A DNA stretch of 64,000 nt, from NCBI RefSeq assembly GCF_025751495.1, contig NZ_JAOWKZ010000003.1:823034-887033 (forward strand). Reading direction: 5' to 3'. This document shows positions 20,069 through 29,348 of this stretch, piece by piece (positions within the stretch are counted from its first letter, which is position 1; every line of letters begins with the position of its first letter). This stretch comes from Albidovulum litorale. GTDB taxonomy: Bacteria > Pseudomonadota > Alphaproteobacteria > Rhodobacterales > Rhodobacteraceae. Position numbers and translations under genes: made by a program. The notes beneath the pieces were generated by a model, which saw nothing but the letters and a program-made list of their open reading frames with translations, was not told where the DNA came from and did no database searches.

Positions 20069-22003
20069 TCAGTGTTTCTTCTTTTCCCAGGCGGCGGTGT
20101 CGATCAGACGCTGCAATTCCGCCGACAGCGCCGCGCGGTCCTCGCCCATGTCGCTGTCGTCGTCGAGCTTCGACCGTCCCGCCCGATGCCGCGCCTCGGC
20201 GGCCTGCGACAGTCGCCATGTCAGGCCCTCGTCGGCCAGTCCGGTCAGGTCTTCCATCGCCTCGGCCACCTCCGCCTCGGCCCCCCGCCGCGCTTCCAGC
20301 TTTGCCAGTTCCTCGGCCAGACACATCGCGGCCAGGTCTGCATTGTCGGCATTGCGCACCGGGGGGGCTGTCCGGACGTGGGCAAGGCCCATCAGCTTTT
20401 CAAGGTCGGGCCCTACGTTTGCCGCGATATTCCCGCGCAAATCGCCGGTCTCATGCGCCGCGACCAGCAGCGCGTGGCGCAGCCTTTCATGTCCTGCATC
20501 ACGCATCTCGACCGTCTCCAGCTGGCTTTCGAAGCGTTGGATACAAGTCGGATGCGTGATAGCGATGGCAAGGATCATCGCCTCACGCAGAAAGTCCTCC
20601 ACTTCCGCCCCTGACGCGGCGGCCAGAAGCGAGGCTTTCGTCGCCGGCAGCGGCTGCTGCGGCGCCGGTTTCCACTTGCCGCCGCGCATCGGCGCGGGGC
20701 CACGGGCCGCCGGGCGGTTGGAACCGAACAACTCCCAGCGCAGCCGCTTGATCTCTTCGCCGTAATGAGCGCGGATCGACGGATCCGCAATGCGTTTGAT
20801 CGCCTCGCGCAGAGACTTGTCGAGCGTGGCCTTGCGTTCGGGGCTGTCGAAGACCTTGCCTTCGGTTTCGCGCTGCCAGAGCAGGTTCACCATCGGTTGC
20901 GCCGCATCGATCAGCTTGGCCATCGCCTCGCGGCCCCGAAGCTTGATCAGGTCGTCGGGGTCCATGCCCTCGGGCAGGATGACAAAGCGCAGGCTCTGCC
21001 CGGCCTCCAGCATCGGCAGCGCAAGGTCGATGAGCCGCGTCGCCGCCCTGATCCCCGCCGTATCGCCGTCGAGCATGATCAGGGGTTCTGGCGAAAGCCG
21101 CCAGAGAAGGCGCAACTGATCCTCGGTGATCGCGGTGCCCAGAGGCGCCACGGCCGCCTCGAATCCCGCGCCCACCAGCGCGATCACGTCCATATACCCT
21201 TCGGCGACGATCAGCGGCTGGCCCTTGCCCGCCGCCTCGCGCGCAGGCCCGTGGTTGTAAAGGCTGCGGCCCTTGTCGAAGAGCTCCGTCTCCGGCGAGT
21301 TCAGGTATTTAGCATTGTCATTCGGGTCCATCGCCCGCCCGCCGAAGGCGATGCAACGGCCGCGCGGATCGCGGATCGGAAAGATGATGCGATTGCGGAA
21401 GACGTCATAGGGTGCCTTGCCCTTGGTCGAGGGTTTGGCGAGCCCCGCGCCAAGGATCAGGTCCTCGGCGATGCCCCGCGCACGGAGCGCATCCCAGAGC
21501 CCCTGCCAGCCTTCGGGCGCAAAGCCGATCTCGAACCGGTCCTGCGCGGCTTCACTGAGCTTGCGGCGGGCCAGATAATCCCGCGCCGCCGCCCCTGCGG
21601 CGGTCTTCAGTTGCAGCCGGTAATGCCGCAACGCCTCTTCCATCACCCCGGCCAGCTCTGTCCGCCTGTCCGCGCGCTCGGCAGCCTTCGGGTCGGCGGC
21701 GGGCATCTGCATGCCAGCCTCGCGCGCAAGGGTTTCGACCGCCTCCATGAAGGACATGTTTTCCGCGTCCTTCAGGAAGGAAATCGCGTCACCCTTCGCG
21801 TGGCAGCCGAAGCAGTAGTAATAGCCCTTGCGGTCATCGACATGGAAGGAGGCCGTCTTTTCCTGATGGAACGGGCACGGCGCCCACAGGTCACCCTTTG
21901 CCTGATTTGACTTGCGGTTGTCCCAAGTGACCTTGCGCCCGACCACGTGGGAAAGCGTGGTGCGCGTACGCAATTCGTCAAGGAAACCGGGCGGCAGACT
22001 CAT
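20069..22003 (-). CDS. dnaG: DNA primase
   Basis: A 644-residue primase that makes RNA primers for replication. The N-terminal CHC2 zinc finger is intact (CPFHQEKTASFHV, then YYCFGCHAKGD). The catalytic TOPRIM domain shows VAEGYMDVIAL and MLDGDTAGIRAA with its acidic residues. The C-terminal helical region is the DnaB-binding part. I start at ATG 22003 (MSLPPGFLDELRTRT), the usual N-terminus; a frame start seven codons upstream is also possible. It is followed by rpoD. Confidence 0.97.
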   Translation of the reverse strand: MSLPPGFLDELRTRTTLSHVVGRKVTWDNRKSNQAKGDLWAPCPFHQEKTASFHVDDRKGYYYCFGCHAKGDAISFLKDAENMSFMEAVETLAREAGMQMPAADPKAAERADRRTELAGVMEEALRHYRLQLKTAAGAAARDYLARRKLSEAAQDRFEIGFAPEGWQGLWDALRARGIAEDLILGAGLAKPSTKGKAPYDVFRNRIIFPIRDPRGRCIAFGGRAMDPNDNAKYLNSPETELFDKGRSLYNHGPAREAAGKGQPLIVAEGYMDVIALVGAGFEAAVAPLGTAITEDQLRLLWRLSPEPLIMLDGDTAGIRAATRLIDLALPMLEAGQSLRFVILPEGMDPDDLIKLRGREAMAKLIDAAQPMVNLLWQRETEGKVFDSPERKATLDKSLREAIKRIADPSIRAHYGEEIKRLRWELFGSNRPAARGPAPMRGGKWKPAPQQPLPATKASLLAAASGAEVEDFLREAMILAIAITHPTCIQRFESQLETVEMRDAGHERLRHALLVAAHETGDLRGNIAANVGPDLEKLMGLAHVRTAPPVRNADNADLAAMCLAEELAKLEARRGAEAEVAEAMEDLTGLADEGLTWRLSQAAEARHRAGRSKLDDDSDMGEDRAALSAELQRLIDTAAWEKKKH

Positions 22004-22078
22004 CTGGCGAATATCGGCCCTCACCCCGGCCTGAGCAAGGGGCTGTCCGCCCCCTCTTGCCGCTTTCGCGGCAATTCA

Positions 22079-22182
22079 CCCCCGAGAGTGTATTTCGACA
22101 GAAAGTGTGGACCTGTTCGCTTTCTGTCGAAAATACTCCGGGGGAATCCCCGCGTTAACGCGGGGATGGGGGCAGCGCCCCC
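22079..22182. repeat. Cluster of three inverted repeats between dnaG and soxG
   Basis: Three palindromic structures lie side by side. The first pairs 22079-22105 with 22120-22144, imperfect arms built around TATTTCGACAGAAAG. The second is a perfect 22-base palindrome at 22146-22167 with half-site ATCCCCGCGTT. The third is GGGGGC-AGC-GCCCCC at 22168-22182. dnaG reads away from this block and soxG ends about 15 bases to its right, so it can act as a transcript end for sox and shields dnaG. Similar GGAGTATTT-type repeats are common between Rhodobacterales genes, which I recall rather than can test. Confidence 0.7.
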
Positions 22183-22195
22183 TTGCGGCGGTGGA

Positions 22196-22744
22196 TCAAA
22201 GCGCCGCGGCCCGGGCGGCGAGCGCCTTCATGGCATGGTGCAGTTCATGCACAGCTGAAGCGGTCATGGAGCGGAAGACCATTATGTCGAACGTCTCGGC
22301 CCCCGCGCGATGCAGAACCATCATCATGTGGTTGAGTCCGGTCCGCGCGACGCTTCCCGTTGGGAAAGCAGCGGTTCGCAGATCGAGCGGCACCAGCCGT
22401 GCAAGAACGGCCTCGGCCCCTGCACCCTCGAGCCGTATCCGTGCCCATCCGTCACTCTGGTCACTCAACGCCGCGACCCCGTCGAGCTCGGCAGGAGAGG
22501 CACTGATCAGGAAGGCCTGACCGCGACCGGTCCAGAGGATCTGTGCCTCATCCTTCGTGAATGACTGACCGGGTTTCGGCCAACCGAGGCCCATGGTTTT
22601 CAGCGCGGCATCGGTGGCCTTTTCCTGTCCGGCAAAGGGGGCGACGGAGGTCACGCGGGCGGGCGCTGCTTCGCTAAGCGTTACGCCACCTTCAGAGAGG
22701 GGCAGCAGGCCGTCACAGGCGGATTTCGCAATCAGGCTAGGCAC
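22196..22744 (-). CDS. soxG: Sarcosine oxidase gamma subunit
   Basis: A 182-residue subunit of the heterotetrameric sarcosine oxidase. It has the SoxG/GcvT-like pattern, with MTASAVHELHHAMKALA at the C-terminus and VARTGLNHMMMVLHRAG before it. The start is a GTG at 22744 overlapping the soxA stop by eight bases. It is the last gene of the sox operon. Confidence 0.88.
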   Translation of the reverse strand: MPSLIAKSACDGLLPLSEGGVTLSEAAPARVTSVAPFAGQEKATDAALKTMGLGWPKPGQSFTKDEAQILWTGRGQAFLISASPAELDGVAALSDQSDGWARIRLEGAGAEAVLARLVPLDLRTAAFPTGSVARTGLNHMMMVLHRAGAETFDIMVFRSMTASAVHELHHAMKALAARAAAL

Positions 22745-25676
22745 GGGCGCGTCCTCCCTCAGGGTCGAAGAAGACAGGGTTCATCACTTCACAGACCACA
22801 TCTGTCCCCCTCAGATGATCGACAAGGCGGATGCGTTCGCCATGCCGGGCGCGACCGTTCTTCAGGAAGGCGAGCCCGAGATATGTCTTCAGCACCGGCG
22901 AGTACCCGACCGAGGTGACGTAGCCCTGATCGTTCACCCGTACCGGATCGGCCCCTTCATTGAACAGGTGCGCGCCCGCGCCAATCTGGCGCGACATCGG
23001 AATGGGGCGCAGACCGACGAGTTGTTCGCGTTCCGGACCGGCAAGACCCGGGCGTTTACTTGCGCCCTTACCGATGCAATCCTTCTTGGCGCTGACCATC
23101 CCCTCCATCCCGATATCGAAGGCCGTGACTCGGCCATGGATTTCGGCATGGGTGATGAAGCCTTTCTCGATCCGAAGGACATTCAGCGCCTCCATCCCAT
23201 AGGCCCCGCCGCCAAGGCTTTCGGCACGGGCCACGAGGTCGCGGTAAAGCGACTCGCCGTACCGTGCCGGAACAGCGATTTCATAACCCAACTCACCCGA
23301 GAACGAGATGCGGTAAAGCCGTGCATCGACATCCATCAGCCGGACATCGGCAACCCCAAGAAAGGGCGGCGTGGTCACGTCAATCGGGGTTTCAAGGACC
23401 GAGTTCAGAAGCTCACGCGCGAGCGGCCCCGCGACTGCAAACTGGGCCCATTGTTCGGTGACCGAGATCATGCGGACATCCCAGCCGGGGCAATGCGCCT
23501 GCTGGACAAATTCCAGATGCCGCATCACCTGCCCTGCGGCCGCCGTCGTGGTGGTCATCAGGTAATGCCCCTCGGCCAGACAGGCCGTGGTGCCGTCATC
23601 CATGATCAACCCGTCCTCGCGCAGCATCAGCCCATAGCGCACGCGCCCCGGCTTCAGCGTCGAGAAGGTGTTGGTGTAGACGAGGTCGAGGAAACGGGCG
23701 GCATCCCTGCCCTGAATGTCGATCTTGCCGAGCGTCGAGACATCGCAGACACCGACCCGGTCGCGCACCATCATGACCTCGCGGTCGCAACTCTCGCGCC
23801 ATGTCTTCTCGCCCGGGCGTGGGAAGTAGGACGGCCGGTACCAGAGCCCCGCCTCGATCATCGGCGCGCCGCGTTCACGGGCGGCCTTGTCGGAGGTGGT
23901 GAAGCGCTGTGGGGCAAAGCCCGCGCCCTGCCCGCCCGCGCCCATCGCGGCGATAGAGACGGGCGTGTAGGGCGGGCGGAAGGTCGTAGTGCCGGTTTCA
24001 GATATGCCGCGCCCGGTTGCATCGGCAAGGATCGCCAAAGCCGCGACGTTGGAGTTCTTGCCCTGATCGGGCGCCATGCCTTGCGTCGTGTAGCGCTTCA
24101 TATGCTCGACTGAGCGGAAGTTTTCCTGTGCCGCCAGCCGCACGTCCTTTGTCGTCACGTCATTGGCGAAATCGAGCCAGGCGCGGTGCTTGGGTTCCGG
24201 CACTTCCCAATAGGCGCGCATCCTGACCGCGCCATCCTCGGCCTCGGGCATCTCAGCCTTCTTCGGTTTCCGGCCCAGAGCCTCCAGTGCCGCCTCGGCC
24301 GCCGCGATCCCTTGGGCAAGGCAGGCCCGTGTCGAAAACGCGCCGTTCGCAGAACCCGCCGCCTCAAGCCCCGGCACCATGCCGGGCTTCGGCACGAAGG
24401 CCGCGATATCCTCGCGCCAGACCGGGCGGCCGTTCATGTGGCATGTCAGATGCAACGCCGGATTCCAGCCGCCAGAGACGGCAAGGCAATCGCTGACGAT
24501 CCGCGAAATCTGGCCCGACTTGTCGGCGATGACCACGTCCCGCAGCCCCTTGCGGCCGACCGTGTCGATGACCCGATAGCCCGCATAAACGGGGAAGTCG
24601 CCCACGACCTCGACATCCTCGCGCACGTCGATCAGGCCCGCGATCCTGACACCGGCGGCGGAGAGGTCGCGTGCGGTTTTGTGGGCGTTATCGTTATTGG
24701 CGAAGATCGTTACGGCATGGCCGGGCGCCACGCCCCAGCGGTTCAGATAGGCCCTGACCGCGCCCGCCGTCATGATGCCGGGCCGGTCGTTGTTGGAGAA
24801 CGCGATCTGGCGTTCATGCGCGCCGGATGCGAGCACCGCGCGTTTCGCAACGATCCGCCAGAAACATTCGCGCGGCAGGTCCTTCGGCGGGTTGGCAATG
24901 TGCAGGCCAACTCGTTCCAGCGCGCCATAGGTGCCGTCATCATAGGCGCCGGTCACGGTGGTGCGTGTCATCAGCCGGACATTGGGCATGGCTTCCAGTT
25001 CGGCCACGATCCCGGCAGCCCAGTCTGCAGCGGGTTTGCCCGCGATTTCGAACGTCTCGGACAGGCAGCGGCCACCCATGCGGTGGTCTTCCTCGGCAAG
25101 GATCACTTCGGCCCCCGCACGAGCCGCCGTCAAAGCCGCCATGAGACCTGCGGGGCCGGAGCCGATGATCAGCAGGTCGCAGTGGGCCCAGGCCTTTTCA
25201 TAGCTCTCGTCGTTATGCTTGCCGGAAAGGGCACCGAGCCCCGCCGCGCGGCGGATCGCGGGTTCATAGAGCTTTTCCCAGAAGGCCCGCGGCCACATGA
25301 AAGTCTTGTAGTAAAAGCCCGCGCTGAAGAAGGGCGCGAAGAGGTCGTTTACCGCCATAAGGTCGAGGTTGACCGAGGGCCATGCGTTCTGCCCCCGCGC
25401 CTCCAGCCCGGCATGGATTTCCTGCACGGTTGCACGGACGTTCGGCACCTGTGCGGCCCCCTTGCCCACTGTCACCAGCGCGTTTGGCTCTTCCGACCCG
25501 GCCGACATCACGCCCCTCGGGCGGTGATACTTGAAGGACCGGCCAAAGACCTTCACGTCCGAGGCAAGAAGCGCCGAGGCAAGCGTATCGCCCTCGAACC
25601 CGGTATAGTCCTTGCCGTCGAAGCGGAACCCAACCGTATTGGCGCGGTCGATCAGCCCCTTGCCCGCGATCCTCAT
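22737..25676 (-). CDS. soxA: Sarcosine oxidase alpha subunit
   Basis: A 979-residue subunit that binds NAD+ and delivers the sarcosine methyl group to tetrahydrofolate. The N-terminal region has a 2Fe-2S-like fold (FDGKDYTGFEGDTLASALLAS). The dinucleotide-binding motif is LLIIGSGPAGLMAALTAARAG, near residue 170. The C-terminal third is a GcvT-like aminomethyltransferase domain (YRISFSGELGYEIAVPARYG, MEALNVLRIEKGFI). The gene overlaps soxD by four bases at its start and soxG at its end, so the subunits are translationally coupled. Confidence 0.96.
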   Translation of the reverse strand: MRIAGKGLIDRANTVGFRFDGKDYTGFEGDTLASALLASDVKVFGRSFKYHRPRGVMSAGSEEPNALVTVGKGAAQVPNVRATVQEIHAGLEARGQNAWPSVNLDLMAVNDLFAPFFSAGFYYKTFMWPRAFWEKLYEPAIRRAAGLGALSGKHNDESYEKAWAHCDLLIIGSGPAGLMAALTAARAGAEVILAEEDHRMGGRCLSETFEIAGKPAADWAAGIVAELEAMPNVRLMTRTTVTGAYDDGTYGALERVGLHIANPPKDLPRECFWRIVAKRAVLASGAHERQIAFSNNDRPGIMTAGAVRAYLNRWGVAPGHAVTIFANNDNAHKTARDLSAAGVRIAGLIDVREDVEVVGDFPVYAGYRVIDTVGRKGLRDVVIADKSGQISRIVSDCLAVSGGWNPALHLTCHMNGRPVWREDIAAFVPKPGMVPGLEAAGSANGAFSTRACLAQGIAAAEAALEALGRKPKKAEMPEAEDGAVRMRAYWEVPEPKHRAWLDFANDVTTKDVRLAAQENFRSVEHMKRYTTQGMAPDQGKNSNVAALAILADATGRGISETGTTTFRPPYTPVSIAAMGAGGQGAGFAPQRFTTSDKAARERGAPMIEAGLWYRPSYFPRPGEKTWRESCDREVMMVRDRVGVCDVSTLGKIDIQGRDAARFLDLVYTNTFSTLKPGRVRYGLMLREDGLIMDDGTTACLAEGHYLMTTTTAAAGQVMRHLEFVQQAHCPGWDVRMISVTEQWAQFAVAGPLARELLNSVLETPIDVTTPPFLGVADVRLMDVDARLYRISFSGELGYEIAVPARYGESLYRDLVARAESLGGGAYGMEALNVLRIEKGFITHAEIHGRVTAFDIGMEGMVSAKKDCIGKGASKRPGLAGPEREQLVGLRPIPMSRQIGAGAHLFNEGADPVRVNDQGYVTSVGYSPVLKTYLGLAFLKNGRARHGERIRLVDHLRGTDVVCEVMNPVFFDPEGGRARA

Positions 25677-25960
25677 GTCTTCTTTCCCTTCTTCGCGGGG
25701 GCCTTGCGATCCGTCAGAAGACGGGTCGCGGATATCTCATGCGTGACGGTGTTGCGCGTCACCTCGATCCAGGATGAACAGCCCATTTCGTGATACCAAA
25801 GATCGCGCGTCTCGCCTGCCGGGTTGTCGCGCAGATGCAGGTAGTCGTCCCAAGCCTCAATGGGGGCGCCGTCGGCGGGACGGTCGGCATATACCGCATC
25901 GCCGTAATAGGTGAATTCACGCCGGTCGCGGGTGCCGCAGAGGGGACAGTTGATACGCAT
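25673..25960 (-). CDS. soxD: Sarcosine oxidase delta subunit
   Basis: A 95-residue subunit with a zinc-ribbon-like site: CPLCGTRDRREFTYYGDA at the N-terminus and HEMGCSSW further on give the usual Cys/His ligands. The start ATG at 25960 shares one base with the TAA of the unknown gene upstream (TAATG), and its end overlaps soxA in ATGA. The basic C-terminal tail KAPAKKGKKT is normal for the family. Confidence 0.94.
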   Translation of the reverse strand: MRINCPLCGTRDRREFTYYGDAVYADRPADGAPIEAWDDYLHLRDNPAGETRDLWYHEMGCSSWIEVTRNTVTHEISATRLLTDRKAPAKKGKKT

Positions 25961-26523
25961 TATCGGGCCTCGCACGCAGATTGCGGAAATTCGATCCGAG
26001 CAACTTCAATGGGATCGCCAGACCTGAGTCGCGATGGCTTAAGGCTGAGTGAGTAGAACAGTCTTCCTCCGGCCATGACAAATGCCTCCTCATCCTCACT
26101 TGCAGTAACGCAAAATACCTGACGCACGGCACGCTTTTGGCCCTGTTCGAAAGACGCGGTCAAACCCGGCCGGAATGCCACGAGTTCCGGCACCCTGAGT
26201 GATAAGTCGCTATCCAAGAAGTAGTTAACCTGCACGCTTGCAACGGGCGTGTTCGGCACAAACTCGGGCAAACCCCAGTATTCCCTGCTCCAGCCCGAAC
26301 CGACGTCGGCGATGCTCTGATAGGTCGACATCCCGGGGGCGGGCAGAACTCCGTTTTCTTCGAGCCATAAGTCCACAAGTTTGTCGAGCCGACACAGACG
26401 GGAGTCATCCAACACCGGTACCGCTGACACGCTTGCAGGATAACAAAGTCGACCGGCCCCAAAAGCCGTTTGCGGTGAAAATGCTTGCACAAGAAGTGCT
26501 ATGATGAGCGCCAACCGTTTCAT
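25960..26523 (-). CDS. Unknown secreted protein inside the sox operon
   Basis: A 187-residue protein with a Sec-type signal (residues 1-22, MKRLALIIALLVQAFSPQTA). The mature part has no domain I recognise; it contains four cysteines (in RLCYP, RLCRLD, VFCVTAS and QSACEAR) that could form two disulfides. It lies between soxB and soxD, where those genes are normally adjacent. It shares one base with soxB (TGATG) and one with soxD (TAATG), so it is translated as part of the operon. Its composition is less GC-rich than the sox genes, consistent with a later insertion. Confidence 0.75.
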   Translation of the reverse strand: MKRLALIIALLVQAFSPQTAFGAGRLCYPASVSAVPVLDDSRLCRLDKLVDLWLEENGVLPAPGMSTYQSIADVGSGWSREYWGLPEFVPNTPVASVQVNYFLDSDLSLRVPELVAFRPGLTASFEQGQKRAVRQVFCVTASEDEEAFVMAGGRLFYSLSLKPSRLRSGDPIEVARIEFPQSACEAR

Positions 26524-27773
26524 CAGTGCAGGTTATGCTGCGACCCGGTGCCTTCTTCATCCAGAAGATGGCCCGTGACGAAACGGTTCAAGCGGAAACG
26601 GCGGGCGAAGTCGTGGCTGTCGCCGGTGGCCATCAGATGCGCCATGCACCAGCCCGAGGCAGGCACGGCCTTGAACCCGCCGTAGTTCCAGCCGCAGTCG
26701 ATATAAAGCCCGCCGACATCGGTCTTGTCGATGATGGGTGAACCGTCGGGCGTCATGTCCATGATCCCGCCCCACGACCGCAGCACCTTCGCCTTGCCGA
26801 TCATCGGCATCAGCGTCATGCCCGCCTCCATCACATGCTCGACCATCGGCAGGTTGCCGCGCGCGGCGTAGGAGGAATAGAAATCAAGATCGCCGCCGAA
26901 GACGAGCCCGCCCTTGTCCGACTGCGAGATGTAGAAATGGCCCATGCCGAAGCTGACCACATGGTCGATGACGGGTTTAAGCCCCTCGGTCACGAAAGCC
27001 TGAAGGATGTGGCTTTCAACCGGCAGCCGCATCCCCGCCATGGCCGCAACCTGCCCCGACCGACCCGCGACGATGATGCCGACCTTCTTGGCCTTGATCG
27101 CGCCGCGCGTCGTCTGCACGCCCGTCACGCGACCATCCACGATGTCGATCCCCGTCACCTCGCAGTTCTGGATCAGGTCGACGCCACGCTGATCCGCACC
27201 CCGCGCATAACCCCAGGCAACCGCATCGTGCCGCGCCGAGCCGCCGCGGCGGTGCAGAAGGCCGCCGTAGATCGGGAAACGGGTCTGTTCGAAATCGAGA
27301 TAGGGCAGATGGCGACGCACGCCCTCGCGGTCCAAGAGTTCCGCATCGTCGCCCTGATTTATCATCGCGTTGCCGCGCCGGGCGAAGGCGTCGCGCTGGC
27401 CATCGCTATGGAAGAGGTTGATGAGGCCACGCTGCGAATGCATGACGTTGTAGTTGAGCTCAGCCTCCAGCCCCTCCCACAGCTTCAGGGAGTGGGAATA
27501 GAATTCCTGATTGCCCGGCAGGAAGTAGTTCGCTCGCACGATCGTGGTATTGCGCCCGACATTGCCGCCGCCGAGGTAGCCTTTCTCCAGCACAGCGATA
27601 TTGGTGATGCCGTGGTTCTTCGCCAGGTAAAACGCGGTCGAGAGGCCATGCCCGCCGCCGCCGATGATCACGACCTCATATTCCGGTTTGGGCTCGGGGT
27701 CGCGCCATGCAGGCGTCCAGCCCCTATTGCCGAAGAGCCCCTCGGTGATCACCCTCAACCCGGAATATCGCAT
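26523..27773 (-). CDS. soxB: Sarcosine oxidase beta subunit
   Basis: The catalytic FAD/FMN subunit (416 residues), which oxidises sarcosine to glycine. The FAD-binding motif VVIIGGGGHGLSTAFYLA lies near residue 35. A histidine at about residue 174 in YGGLLHRRGG sits near where the well-studied enzyme carries covalent FMN (His173), although assignment by position is tentative. The start is ATG 27773 (MRYSGLRVITEG), with GGGAGGA in front. It is the first gene of the operon soxB-x-soxD-soxA-soxG; no folate genes (purU, folD, glyA) are adjacent. Confidence 0.96.
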   Translation of the reverse strand: MRYSGLRVITEGLFGNRGWTPAWRDPEPKPEYEVVIIGGGGHGLSTAFYLAKNHGITNIAVLEKGYLGGGNVGRNTTIVRANYFLPGNQEFYSHSLKLWEGLEAELNYNVMHSQRGLINLFHSDGQRDAFARRGNAMINQGDDAELLDREGVRRHLPYLDFEQTRFPIYGGLLHRRGGSARHDAVAWGYARGADQRGVDLIQNCEVTGIDIVDGRVTGVQTTRGAIKAKKVGIIVAGRSGQVAAMAGMRLPVESHILQAFVTEGLKPVIDHVVSFGMGHFYISQSDKGGLVFGGDLDFYSSYAARGNLPMVEHVMEAGMTLMPMIGKAKVLRSWGGIMDMTPDGSPIIDKTDVGGLYIDCGWNYGGFKAVPASGWCMAHLMATGDSHDFARRFRLNRFVTGHLLDEEGTGSQHNLH

Positions 27774-27886
27774 GATCGTCCTCCCTGCCCGACCCACTGA
27801 ACCGGTACGCCCACGAGATTTCAATGCCTATCGGCATTTTCCCCGCCGGATCGCGACATGAAGGGTCGCGGTCGGACCGCGGCAAG

Positions 27887-27922
27887 AAAAAACGGCCGGC
27901 GCGGAGCTGCACCAGCCGTTTT
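27887..27922 (-). terminator. Rho-independent terminator for the TadE/TadG pair
   Basis: On the minus strand, AAAACGGCTGGTGC pairs imperfectly with GCGCCGGCCGTTTT and runs into a T-tract. It lies about 40 bases after the TadG-like stop codon and before soxB. Confidence 0.75.
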
Positions 27923-27962
27923 GAGTTTCGTCTTTCGACGAGGGAAGAACCGGCGACGCGGC

Positions 27963-29345
27963 CTATTTGGCCAGACGGAAATAAGCCGCTTCGTAGTTGT
28001 TGTTCATGCCTGCACCGCCACAGAAGCCATAGCCACCGTTGGATGTGACGTCCAATATGCCGCCGGCAACAAGTGACACACCTTCAAGCCCGTCCGCACT
28101 GGCGGTCAACGAGATATCTTTTGCTGCGATGATTTGGCTGCCGTAAATCGAAGCGTCGGATGCAAAGCTGACGCTGCCACGGGTCACGATCTGGACATCG
28201 CCTCCTTCGGCGCAGTCGTCATCCTTGCCGATCACGACGGCCGCAGGCGCACGGACGGCCGTGTCATCCGCGTTGTCTACGAAAATCACTGCATCCTCGA
28301 TGCGCGCGCCGGAATGGATCGTCAGGCGGCAGTCGGTGATCAGCACGGCATTTCTAAGATCCGTGCCGGGCTTGAGGTCGTAGGTCCACTTGTCCTGTTT
28401 ACAGCGCACTTCGTGGATGCGGTTCTGCGTGAACGTCCCGCCTTCTGCGTCCATCTTGTAGTTCAGATTGATGACCTGAAACTTCTTGATGTACGAACGG
28501 TAATACTCGTTCGGGTCGCCGTTCGGCATCGTCGGGGTCATGACCCCGAACGTGCTGTGCTTCGGGTCCATCAGGCCGGTGTAGATGTCGTTGATGCGGT
28601 TCAGGATGCGGATCTTGTAGGACCCGTCGCGCAGGGCCGCTTCCAGACCGGTATTCGTTGCAAAACCTGAATTCGGCAATTCGACATCGGATTTGTCCGG
28701 CATCGATACCACGGTGCCTGGGTCGAATTGGTTGTTGGAAGACGCCTTCACATAGTTTTGCGAATGGATGCAGAAGCCCGCGCCATAATGGCTGCCGCTT
28801 TGAACCTCGACCCGGTCCTGGGCCACAAAACCTTCGCGGAAACACATCGGGTAATAGGTTTCAAAGACGGTGCCCGAGGTCACGTCGAGTTCATCATACC
28901 CGACAAGGCCGAGCATATAGGTGCCGACACCGTTGCCACGGTTCTTGTGGCGCTTGGTCGCAACAAGCACGGCATTGCGCGATTTCGGATTTGCGGTAAA
29001 GACCTGCTTGTCGCGGTCCCAATCACCAAACTGGATATCATCAGCGGTCAGCACATTGCCGTACTTCCCGGCAGGCATGTTTGCCGCCGCCACCTGGAGC
29101 GCTTTGGTCTTCGCTTCGTCCGCAGTGTGATATTCACGCGTGTAGACGGCAGCGTGGGCCGCCGCGTCGCCGGCGACCTGAAGCTGGGTTTTGGTCGCAA
29201 CGCCGCTGCCGAAATCGACAGCGAGGCCACCGATGACGAGCGTTGCCAGAAACATCTGCAGGCTCAGGGCGGTGATACCACCAGCTTCATCAGCTGCGAA
29301 CGTCGTTGCCTTGTGGCTGAACTTGAGGGGCTTGCGGTGAAACAT
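27963..29345 (-). CDS. TadG-like Flp-pilus-associated protein
   Basis: A 460-residue protein with a basic N-terminus, then one transmembrane segment (ITALSLQMFLATLVIGGLAVDFG) followed by KTQLQVAGDAAAHAA, the TadE/TadG pilin-like start. The long extracytoplasmic part has several cysteines and a repetitive strand-rich C-terminus (DVQIVTRGSVSFASDASIYG) that resembles a polymer-like or beta-helical fold. Tad-G proteins accompany Flp-type pili. Only TadE is adjacent; no TadA/B/C or RcpC genes are in view, so the machine must be elsewhere. Confidence 0.8.
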   Translation of the reverse strand: MFHRKPLKFSHKATTFAADEAGGITALSLQMFLATLVIGGLAVDFGSGVATKTQLQVAGDAAAHAAVYTREYHTADEAKTKALQVAAANMPAGKYGNVLTADDIQFGDWDRDKQVFTANPKSRNAVLVATKRHKNRGNGVGTYMLGLVGYDELDVTSGTVFETYYPMCFREGFVAQDRVEVQSGSHYGAGFCIHSQNYVKASSNNQFDPGTVVSMPDKSDVELPNSGFATNTGLEAALRDGSYKIRILNRINDIYTGLMDPKHSTFGVMTPTMPNGDPNEYYRSYIKKFQVINLNYKMDAEGGTFTQNRIHEVRCKQDKWTYDLKPGTDLRNAVLITDCRLTIHSGARIEDAVIFVDNADDTAVRAPAAVVIGKDDDCAEGGDVQIVTRGSVSFASDASIYGSQIIAAKDISLTASADGLEGVSLVAGGILDVTSNGGYGFCGGAGMNNNYEAAYFRLAK

Positions 29346-29348
29346 TGC

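Noticed and set aside
22593..25793. Long plus-strand frames opposite soxA
   Set aside because: soxA is clearly real on the other strand; the frames share its codon periodicity and have no recognisable motifs.
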